Assembly: GCA_964506185.1 (NCBI GenBank)
Contig: CAZDKL010000040.1
Span: forward strand, 1 to 5,179
Length of the DNA stretch: 5,179 nt
Direction: 5' to 3'
Source of the DNA: UBA2144 sp964506185
GTDB taxonomy: Bacteria > Patescibacteriota > Gracilibacteria > Peribacterales > Peribacteraceae
A program made the position numbers and the translations under genes. This document shows positions 1 to 5,165 of this stretch, piece by piece. The notes beneath the pieces are model-generated. The model searched no databases. It worked only from the letters and a program-made list of their open reading frames with translations, and was not told where the DNA came from. Position 1 is the stretch's first letter; each line of letters opens with the position of its first letter.

Positions 1-96
1 GCATCGACCATTTGGCCCCGGCTTAGTGTTTCGTGCCGTATGCCTCGCTGGTCTCCCGGTCGTAAGGAACCAGCGTTTTTATTTTCTGACTAAAAT
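1..96 (+). promoter_or_regulatory. Candidate L10 leader region of rplJ (5' part outside window)
   Basis: No coding region is apparent here. Besides the terminator-like hairpin, bases 6-10 (GACCA) can pair with 49-53 (TGGTC). This would break the 5' arm of the terminator stem and could act as an antiterminator. Bases 1-4 (GCAT) can pair with 40-43 (ATGC), but this crosses the other pairing, so both would not form as simple nested helices. These helices are short and may be chance. I do not see the full conserved L10 leader pattern, and the region begins before the window. The role is inferred from position and from known rplJ autoregulation. Confidence 0.35.
46..85 (+). terminator. Terminator-like hairpin (candidate attenuator) upstream of rplJ
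   Basis: Bases 46-52 (CGCTGGT) pair perfectly with 69-75 (ACCAGCG). The stem extends inward with 54-56 against 66-68 (C53 bulged), leaving a loop of about 9 bases. TTTTT (76-80) and then ATTTT follow at once, which is the layout of an intrinsic terminator. It lies 12 bases before the rplJ start with no room for a full promoter in between, so rplJ transcripts must read through it. L10 leaders of other bacteria are known to use attenuation or L10 binding to control rplJL, and I infer the same here. It could also simply end an upstream gene, with partial readthrough. Confidence 0.6.
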
Positions 97-819
97 ATGG
101 CACTCACCAAGGACCAAAAGACGGCTCAAGTAAAAGATCTGACTGATAAATTCAAATCAGCAGAGTCTGTTATGTTTGCTCATTACATTGGTATGAGCGT
201 GGCAGAAGTAAGTGAACTTCGATCTAAATTGAAGGAAGAAGAAGCAGAAATGCGAGTTGCCAAGAAGACGCTTCTTAAGATTGCAGCTAAAGACAGTGAT
301 ATGCCCGAGCTTGATGAGAAGCTTCTGGATGGACCTGTTTCTATGATATTTAGCTTCGCAGATCCCCTATCAGGAGCTCAAGTTGCATTTAAATTTGGAA
401 AAGACCACAACCAAGTTGAGCTTTTGGGAGGAATCTTTGATGGAAAGGTTCTAACTAAAGAGGAAGCGATTGAGCTTGCCAAGATGCCTAGCCGTGAACA
501 GCTACTTGGAATATTCGCCACAATGATTAGATCTCCTCTTACAACATTTGCAGGTATGTGCGGTTCACCTTTGGGTGGATTCGCAAGAGCTCTAAGTGGA
601 ATTGCAGATAAGGGAGGCTTCGGAGGTGATGAACCTGCACCTGCTGCCGAGGAACCGAAAGAAGAACAAGCCGAGGCAGCTGCGACTGCCGAGTCGCAGC
701 CTGCGCCAGAGGCGCAGAAGGCAGAGGATAGCGCAGAAGACACAGCTGAGACTCCGGCTGAAGAATCTTCCGAACCCGAACCCGAACCCGAACCCGAATC
801 CAAATCCGAATCAGAATAA
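97..819 (+). CDS. rplJ: Ribosomal protein L10 (uL10) with long acidic C-terminal extension
   Basis: L10 forms the base of the ribosomal stalk: its N-terminal domain binds 23S rRNA with L11, and its C-terminal helix carries L7/L12 dimers. Residues 1-135 match the family core, with the start MALTKDQK, the block EMRVAKKTLLK at 51-61, and FDGKVLT at 114-120. Residues 130-174 (MPSREQLLG onward to GIADKGG) form the stalk-binding helix region. Most bacterial L10 proteins are about 165-180 residues, but this one has 240. The extra part, about 178-240, is rich in Glu, Ala, Pro and Ser, ends in a Glu-Pro run followed by Ser/Lys/Glu, and is probably disordered. The ATG at 97 fits the family N-terminus, but no Shine-Dalgarno sequence precedes it. 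rplL follows after 40 bases, the classic pair. Identification is firm; the role of the tail is unknown. Confidence 0.96.
   Translation: MALTKDQKTAQVKDLTDKFKSAESVMFAHYIGMSVAEVSELRSKLKEEEAEMRVAKKTLLKIAAKDSDMPELDEKLLDGPVSMIFSFADPLSGAQVAFKFGKDHNQVELLGGIFDGKVLTKEEAIELAKMPSREQLLGIFATMIRSPLTTFAGMCGSPLGGFARALSGIADKGGFGGDEPAPAAEEPKEEQAEAAATAESQPAPEAQKAEDSAEDTAETPAEESSEPEPEPEPESKSESE
772..816 (+). repeat. In-frame GAACCC hexamer repeat at the 3' end of rplJ
   Basis: Four perfect GAACCC units (772-795) are followed by decayed copies GAATCC, AAATCC and GAATCA, then GAA before the TAA stop. The units encode Glu-Pro repeats degrading into Glu-Ser, Lys-Ser and Glu-Ser. Because the unit is six bases, gain or loss of copies changes the length of the L10 tail without a frameshift. 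The decay toward the 3' end suggests expansion from an older repeat. Confidence 0.9.
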
Positions 820-859
820 TTTTTAACTCTACACTTTTCACTTATTACCCCCTAATACT
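820..859 (+). other. G-free spacer and leader before rplL
   Basis: This 40-base spacer between rplJ and rplL contains no G at all and is rich in T, C and A. It therefore cannot form GC or GU helices within itself and holds no Shine-Dalgarno sequence. I see no -35 box at a proper distance from the TAATAC at 853-858, so this is probably an unstructured intercistronic ribosome entry region and not a promoter. An unstructured leader would suit rplL, which must be translated several-fold more than rplJ; that link is inference. Confidence 0.45.
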
Positions 860-1285
860 ATGGCTGATGATGCAGCAGCAACGAAGGACACCGTTTCCCT
901 CTCTAAAGAAGAGAAGGCAGTAATCGATGCCCTCGAAAAACTTAACGTGGTACAGCTAAATAACGTCGTTAAATTCATGGAGCAAGAGTACGGCATCTCA
1001 GCCGCTGCTCCAGTAGCAGTAGCCGCAGCTCCTGGCACCGCAGGCGGAGGAGATGAAGGCGGAGCAGAAGAAAAATCTGCTTACAATGTCGAGCTTACCG
1101 AATCAGGCGATCAAAAGATCGGCGTGATCAAGGTTGTCCGTGAAATTACCGGACTTGCCCTCGGCGAAGCAAAGGCAATGGTCGACGGAGCGCCTAAGGT
1201 TATTAAGGAAGCCGTCCCAACAGCAGAAGCCGAAGAAATGAAGAAGAAGCTGGAGGAAGCTGGAGCGAAGGTAACCTTGAAATAA
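860..1285 (+). CDS. rplL: Ribosomal protein L7/L12 (bL12)
   Basis: L7/L12 is the mobile stalk protein that recruits and stimulates elongation and initiation factor GTPases. Residues about 13-47 form the dimerising helical domain that docks on L10 (KAVIDALEKLNVVQLNNVVK region). Residues 48-72 are an Ala/Gly/Pro/Glu-rich hinge. Residues 73-141 are the factor-binding domain with the hallmark block KVVREITGLALGEAKAMVDG (91-110) and the ending LEEAGAKVTLK. The length of 141 exceeds the usual 120-130 because of a polar N-terminal extension of about 12 residues (MADDAAATKDTV) and a long Gly/Glu hinge. The ATG at 860 is the only reasonable start upstream of the first helix, although no Shine-Dalgarno sequence is present. 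It is co-transcribed with rplJ and ends shortly before a strong terminator. rpoB, the common next gene, is absent here. Confidence 0.97.
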   Translation: MADDAAATKDTVSLSKEEKAVIDALEKLNVVQLNNVVKFMEQEYGISAAAPVAVAAAPGTAGGGDEGGAEEKSAYNVELTESGDQKIGVIKVVREITGLALGEAKAMVDGAPKVIKEAVPTAEAEEMKKKLEEAGAKVTLK

Positions 1286-1301
1286 GTTTTCAAAAGCAAT
1301 T

Positions 1302-1336
1302 AAGCATCTAAGGATATATTCCTTAGCTGCTTTTTT
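1302..1336 (+). terminator. Intrinsic terminator of the rplJL operon, overlapping the convergent gene's end
   Basis: Bases 1302-1314 pair with 1320-1332 around a TATAT loop, with one T-C mismatch (1307/1327). The core CTAAGGA/TCCTTAG helix is perfect, and TTTTTT (1331-1336) follows. AAAAGCA at 1292-1298 can replace the outer 5' arm by pairing with TGCTTTT at 1328-1334. On the minus strand the same hairpin is followed by a weaker TTAATTGCTTTTG stretch, so it may act in both directions. The 3' arm contains the TAA stop (1323-1325) and last codons of the minus-strand gene. Confidence 0.9.
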
Positions 1337-2480
1337 GTATTACCAGTTCTCTCTTACGGCGAATTAGCTCTCTGACGATATCAACATTAATATTTTTCTT
1401 GCCTACAACATATAATTCTTGTTCACCTTCTCCTCTGTAGTTCATAAGGTACTCGAAGTGTTGCTGATCTAATACAACCGTTCTGGTTCCTTTTGACTTT
1501 GAAAGCATTTCTTCCAGTGGATATGGGCAAGCCCCGTCATTTTTTGAGTACGCTCCGGCAGCCATATGTCCTCCACCCAAAATAATGAAAGTAACTCCAA
1601 ACCTTGGTGTAAGATCCAACGCTTCGGAAGTCGCATATTCATTTCTGCGTTTCATATCTGACTCGTCTCCATTTATAAACCACTTAATAAAACTTTTGAC
1701 TTCTGCATCTGTAACATTTGTTTTCCGCGCCATAGTTTCTATTCGATCATACATCTCATGCGCAACACCTCTAAAATTTCTTGGATCTGATCCATGAACG
1801 TAGTTTGTATATTTAGGATTCGCGGTGCTGAACGCAGCAATATTAACAGCAGCCATACAGGATGCCATTGCCTTGAACGCAGTCATGCCTCCTTTCTGCA
1901 ATTCGCTTGGGACATCGTCTCTGATTGCCTGTGTCATTCTTGGATCTCCCAACAGCCTTAGGCTTTCAACGGAATCGGATCTCCATGTAGTTCGACGGCC
2001 GGCCAAATCCGGGCCTTCAACAAGAGCATGAACCAAGCCCGGCTCATTGTTAGTCATTTCACTCTTAACACTATTTGTAAAACTGTCCTGATGATCCATA
2101 TATTTTTGTAAAAGATCCGGATGTTTAGCAAGCAAGTCTGCAAATCCGCTGTCTCCGTGAAACTGTTTTAACAACACGAACATTCTTTCTGGAAGACCAT
2201 TCTCTTCATCAAATACAATTTTTCCTTCTGACTTAAGTCGCTCTACAACCTCATCAAAATTTATTGGAAGAGATTCCATGTGCAGCTGTCTTTCAGACTG
2301 ATTGCGAAAGTGTCTGTGTGTCGCATAAATCCCTCCTCCAGCTAATAGTAAGGCAAGAGGTCCTAGAACTTCCCTTCTTGTATAAACCGGAGATCGCCTA
2401 TTTTCGCCAGGCCCGCTTTTAGCTGGCTCAGCTTGTTCTCTTCGAATTTGCCGTATTCTTCGTTCATGCCTATTAACCAT
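1323..2480 (-). CDS. Exported protein of unknown function, TIKI/TraB/ChaN-like motifs
   Basis: This 385-residue protein is not one I recognise by name. The N-terminus has a long Arg-rich region, then TRREVLG (34-40) and a modest hydrophobic stretch to about residue 53 (ending GGGIYA). This resembles a twin-arginine (Tat) signal or a short membrane anchor. The mature part shows KQFH (105-108) after a beta-like strand MFVLL, VEG with Glu155, and near the end FIILGGGH (298-305). A G-x-x-H-like pair with a Glu between them is typical of the TIKI/TraB/ChaN/EreA superfamily, which includes metal-dependent proteases, esterases and haem-binding proteins; here the first Gly is Lys. The match is by eye and tentative. 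The start at 2480 is supported by a near-consensus promoter whose transcription start would fall on or just before it. The gene is convergent with rplL and divergent from the LCP gene. Confidence 0.8.
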   Translation of the reverse strand: MVNRHERRIRQIRREQAEPAKSGPGENRRSPVYTRREVLGPLALLLAGGGIYATHRHFRNQSERQLHMESLPINFDEVVERLKSEGKIVFDEENGLPERMFVLLKQFHGDSGFADLLAKHPDLLQKYMDHQDSFTNSVKSEMTNNEPGLVHALVEGPDLAGRRTTWRSDSVESLRLLGDPRMTQAIRDDVPSELQKGGMTAFKAMASCMAAVNIAAFSTANPKYTNYVHGSDPRNFRGVAHEMYDRIETMARKTNVTDAEVKSFIKWFINGDESDMKRRNEYATSEALDLTPRFGVTFIILGGGHMAAGAYSKNDGACPYPLEEMLSKSKGTRTVVLDQQHFEYLMNYRGEGEQELYVVGKKNINVDIVRELIRRKRELVIQKSS

Positions 2481-2488
2481 GAAAGCAG

Positions 2489-2517
2489 ATATTAAACTAT
2501 TTATGTATATTTGTCAA
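2489..2517 (-). promoter_or_regulatory. Sigma70-type promoter of the minus-strand gene
   Basis: Read on the minus strand, a perfect TTGACA -35 box (2517-2512) lies 17 bases from a TAATAT -10 box (2494-2489, five of six bases matching TATAAT). Only 8 bases separate the -10 box from the ATG at 2480-2478. Transcription would therefore start at about 2480-2484, giving an mRNA with no leader or one of a few bases. The promoter assignment is strong by sequence; the exact start site is inferred. Confidence 0.85.
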
Positions 2518-2565
2518 TCCTTACGTTTTTTGCCCCAAAATACCCATTCTCAATATCCACATCTC

Positions 2566-2574
2566 TGCTAAACT
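2566..2574 (+). promoter_or_regulatory. Extended -10 promoter of the LCP gene
   Basis: TGCTAAACT fits an extended -10 (TGn followed by TAAACT at 2569-2574, four of six bases matching TATAAT). There is no good -35 box at 2545-2551, which extended -10 promoters can tolerate. The ATG at 2582 follows after 7 bases, so transcription would start at about 2581-2582 and the mRNA would be leaderless. The stretch before it (2533-2566) contains no G. Confidence 0.6.
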
Positions 2575-2581
2575 ATGCCCA

Positions 2582-4111
2582 ATGTCCTTCAAGGTCCGCA
2601 AAATTGATGATAGGAAAAGGCGGCGCAAAGGGTTTCCTTGGAAATCCGTTGCTTTAAATACTCTAGAATTTGGCCGTCCCCTATTACACTGGTATGAAGA
2701 TTGGAAGAAGCGTTCTACTAAGTCCAAAAAAGCCAAGAAGCGCGTTCAGTTTATGAAGAAGTTGTTACTGATATTGATTTCAGTCTTAGTCGCTCTCTTT
2801 ATCCTGAACTTGTTAAGCGGCGCACTGTTTTCTGTGAGGATCTTAAGCTTTTCACAACTAACATCGATGGCAGGTACTCCGCCTCCCGTTGATCAAAATG
2901 GATTCACAAATATATTGCTGATGGGACAAGGAACAGTTGAACATGACGGAAAAGATCTGACTGATTCGATCATAGTCGCAAGCATTGATCCTCTTAATAC
3001 AAAGAGTGTGGTTCTTCTTTCCTTCCCAAGGGATTTGTATTTCCTGAATACGGAAAAAATGGGTAAGGGCAAGCTGAATACTTTCTATCGTGACTACAAA
3101 GGATACCTAAGGTATATGAAAGAAAAGAGTAGAGATGATGCTTCTCTGGAAGCTTTGAAGGAACTTGGTAATGAAATTGGCAGAGTTCTTGAAATGCCAA
3201 TTCACGGAGTTATTAAAATTGACTTTAAGGCTTTCGAACAGGCAGTTGATGAACTTGGAGGAGTGGATATAGAAGTTCCATATGACATTATTGATAACGA
3301 ATACCCGGATGAGAATTTTGGATACGAACCATTTGAAATTCGAAAGGGACTACGTCATCTGGATGGTAAAACTGCTCTTAAGTATGCCAGAAGCAGATCA
3401 ACAACAAGCGACTTCGGTCGATCGGCCAGACAACAACAACTAATAAAAGTAATGGGAGCCAAGGCTAAGGAAATTGGTTTTCATAAAAAGTCCGGATCTA
3501 TAATGAATTTCTTAAAAATATATTCAGATAATGTAGAAACCACGTTTTCGATCAGAGAACTTATAGGGCTATTCACGCATGCAGCTGATATGGACCCCGC
3601 AAATGTAGTTGCAATGCAACTAAGTGATAGGAATGCACTTTATGACAGTTTTATTGAACCGGGAGGCTTCTTATACACTCCCCCACGCAATTTGTTTGAT
3701 GGGGCTGCAGTACTTCTCCCTGTTTCTATTCCTGAATTCCCGGTTACATGGAAACAAATACGTGGGCTTAGAAAACTCCTATTCGAATCCCGCGATATTT
3801 ATCTGGCTAAGCCAACTGTGTCTATTCTGAATGCAGGAGCCCCGTCTGGTCATGCACGCAAATTAGCTACGGAACTGACTCGCTACGGTTTTCCAGTTGA
3901 TGTTATTGCCAATGCTTCGATGTCTAAGCAAGAAAAATCGATTGCAAGTTCTTCCAACGAAAAAATTAGAAACTTCTTTGCAAATATGCTGAGTATGAAT
4001 CCAAGAGAATCTATTCCGGAATTGCCCGCTGATGAAATAAGAGAATTAACAATCGTAATCGGCAAAGATTATTCTTATAAACCTCTTCAATCTTACATAT
4101 CCACTGAATGA
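2582..4111 (+). CDS. LytR-CpsA-Psr (LCP) family wall glycopolymer transferase with LytR C-terminal domain
   Basis: LCP enzymes move glycopolymers from undecaprenyl-diphosphate carriers to peptidoglycan, or to proteins in some actinobacteria, at the outer face of the membrane. Residues 1-58 are a basic cytoplasmic tail. Residues about 59-83 form one transmembrane helix. The LCP domain spans about 108-330, with ILLMGQG (111-117), TDSIIVASID (127-136), the signature LLSFPRDLY (145-153), KLNTFY (164-169), GGVDIEVP (226-233), and LDGKTALKYARSR (260-272) followed by DFGRSARQQQLI (277-288). The key Asp128, Arg150, Arg270, Arg280 and Arg283 are present, so it looks active. Residues about 408-497 form a LytR_C domain (TVSILNAGAPSGHARKLA, ending near VIGKDY). 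The start at 2582 follows an extended -10 by 7 bases. It overlaps the next gene by four bases, which implies translational coupling. The polymer substrate cannot be told from sequence. Confidence 0.93.
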   Translation: MSFKVRKIDDRKRRRKGFPWKSVALNTLEFGRPLLHWYEDWKKRSTKSKKAKKRVQFMKKLLLILISVLVALFILNLLSGALFSVRILSFSQLTSMAGTPPPVDQNGFTNILLMGQGTVEHDGKDLTDSIIVASIDPLNTKSVVLLSFPRDLYFLNTEKMGKGKLNTFYRDYKGYLRYMKEKSRDDASLEALKELGNEIGRVLEMPIHGVIKIDFKAFEQAVDELGGVDIEVPYDIIDNEYPDENFGYEPFEIRKGLRHLDGKTALKYARSRSTTSDFGRSARQQQLIKVMGAKAKEIGFHKKSGSIMNFLKIYSDNVETTFSIRELIGLFTHAADMDPANVVAMQLSDRNALYDSFIEPGGFLYTPPRNLFDGAAVLLPVSIPEFPVTWKQIRGLRKLLFESRDIYLAKPTVSILNAGAPSGHARKLATELTRYGFPVDVIANASMSKQEKSIASSSNEKIRNFFANMLSMNPRESIPELPADEIRELTIVIGKDYSYKPLQSYISTE

Positions 4112-5040
4112 CACCTCGTGAAATAGTTGCTAAGGCTTGGGCCATAACCAAAGCAGAAAGCCAGATTCGCCGCTGGGGATATGCAGCTGCCGTAGCCGAA
4201 ACTCTTTTGAATATAAAGCTTCTTATTTATCAGGTTTGGTTTTTGATTTCGTATCTTCAAGGTGATCCTATCGGCTTCTTTACTGTTGAAGCAACATTGA
4301 TGAAGTACGTACCAATGTGGTTCTTTATATCATTCATGATTACTTTAGTTGTACTGATAACCATTGAGTGGCTGTTCCCGCATTTGTCCCGTGGTGCAAT
4401 AATCGGTTTGGCCGCCAAGAAACATAAGGGTGAGGAAGTAAAAGGCGGACTGGTTCTGGCGATATATAACTTCTTCCCGATTTTTGCCATACACGAGATT
4501 TTCTTCCTAGGGAGAGTCACTGTTGTTATAACAATTATTTCATTGCTCCTAAGGTATGCAGGCGGAATGGCAGCATTTTCGATCGTATTGTTGCTCGTAT
4601 TTTACTTCTTCTCTCTTCTAATCCACTTTTTCTGCATCTTTGCAGAAGAGGCTGTGGTGATTAAGAAGTTAGGAATTGGTGGGGCGCTAAAAAATAGCTT
4701 CAAGCTTGTAATTAGCTACCTCGGTCATGTTATTTTCTTAATGCTTCTATTCTTTGTGATTGTGCTTAGGATAATCTTGAATCTGATAATGGTAATCTTG
4801 ATTCCTGGAATCGTAATCGGAATCGGATTCCTACTCACGCTATTCTTGCCTCCAGCAATTAGCTACACAGTGGCTACGATTCTAGGACTCGTTCTTGTTG
4901 GAATCGCAAGCTACTTCTTCGCCTACCTGGCAGTATTTAAACAGACCATTTGGACGATTACCTACATGGAACTCAGTAAGCTCAAAGAGTTGGATGTTAT
5001 CGAGATTGATGAAGAGGATGGCAAAGATAAGGATAAATAG
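4108..5040 (+). CDS. Polytopic membrane protein of unknown function, in operon with LCP gene
   Basis: I do not recognise a named family with certainty. The 310 residues contain about six to seven hydrophobic segments, roughly 26-50, 68-90, 115-148 (one or two), 153-178, 204-232, 233-252 and 256-280. A charged tail (EIDEEDGKDKDK) closes the protein, probably in the cytoplasm. The stretch 180-201 (EEAVVIKKLGIGGALKNSFK) between two membrane segments resembles the loop in DUF975, YciC-like and glycerophosphodiesterase membrane-domain proteins, where a Glu and an ALKNS-like motif precede a helix. This is a weak resemblance by eye. The ATG at 4108 overlaps the LCP stop as ATGA, with no Shine-Dalgarno sequence, so it is probably translated by coupling. 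Its place beside an LCP ligase suggests an envelope role, such as glycopolymer or lipid handling, but this is inference. Confidence 0.85.
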   Translation: MTPREIVAKAWAITKAESQIRRWGYAAAVAETLLNIKLLIYQVWFLISYLQGDPIGFFTVEATLMKYVPMWFFISFMITLVVLITIEWLFPHLSRGAIIGLAAKKHKGEEVKGGLVLAIYNFFPIFAIHEIFFLGRVTVVITIISLLLRYAGGMAAFSIVLLLVFYFFSLLIHFFCIFAEEAVVIKKLGIGGALKNSFKLVISYLGHVIFLMLLFFVIVLRIILNLIMVILIPGIVIGIGFLLTLFLPPAISYTVATILGLVLVGIASYFFAYLAVFKQTIWTITYMELSKLKELDVIEIDEEDGKDKDK

Positions 5041-5064
5041 GCTTAATACTCACAAATCGACATC

Positions 5065-5138
5065 TTTAAATAATAGTTGCATTTCATATAAATAGGGGTA
5101 GCCTCCTTCCATGTCCAGATATAGAAAAATGACTACCC
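5065..5138 (+). promoter_or_regulatory. Possible promoter and 5' hairpin in the 3' spacer
   Basis: The spacer 5041-5179 has no convincing gene. TTTAAA (5065-5070) and TATAAA (5087-5092) are 16 bases apart and make a fair promoter that would start near 5098. From there GGGTAG (5096-5101) can pair perfectly with CTACCC (5133-5138) around a 31-base loop. No T-run follows, so it does not look like a terminator of the upstream gene. A competing short helix, CCCA (5136-5139) with TGGG (5154-5157), precedes GTTTT. It may be the leader of a gene beyond the window. Confidence 0.3.
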
Positions 5139-5165
5139 AGCTAGCGCAGAAAATGGGGTTTTGAG

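Noticed and set aside
91..96. TAAAAT directly before the rplJ ATG as a promoter -10 box.
   Set aside because: Transcription would start inside the gene, past the ATG; no -35 box is present; and the L10 start at 97 fits the family.
378..841. Minus-strand open frames and a second plus frame (596-826) across the end of rplJ, with Ser-Gly or Asn-Pro repeats.
   Set aside because: They are mirror images of the GAACCC repeat and low-complexity tail of L10, with no promoter and no family likeness.
4109..4111. Possible UGA recoding as in some Patescibacteria.
   Set aside because: The LCP protein ends naturally at this TGA right after the LytR_C domain, and no in-frame TGA is needed to keep any gene whole.
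5102..5108. CCTCCTT resembling the anti-Shine-Dalgarno end of 16S rRNA.
   Set aside because: The flanking bases do not match the 16S rRNA 3' end, so it is a short chance match. The minus-strand AGGAGG it creates leads only to a 14-codon frame.
5095..5150. GGGGTAG start and paired ends suggesting a tRNA or tmRNA.
   Set aside because: There is no T-loop GTTCGA-type motif, no anticodon arm and no CCA-type end, so it is not a tRNA-like gene.
5111..5164. A 17-codon frame (MSRYRKMTTQLAQKMGF) in the 3' spacer.
   Set aside because: Very short, no ribosome-binding signal and no recognisable motif; it could be a leader peptide but nothing supports it.
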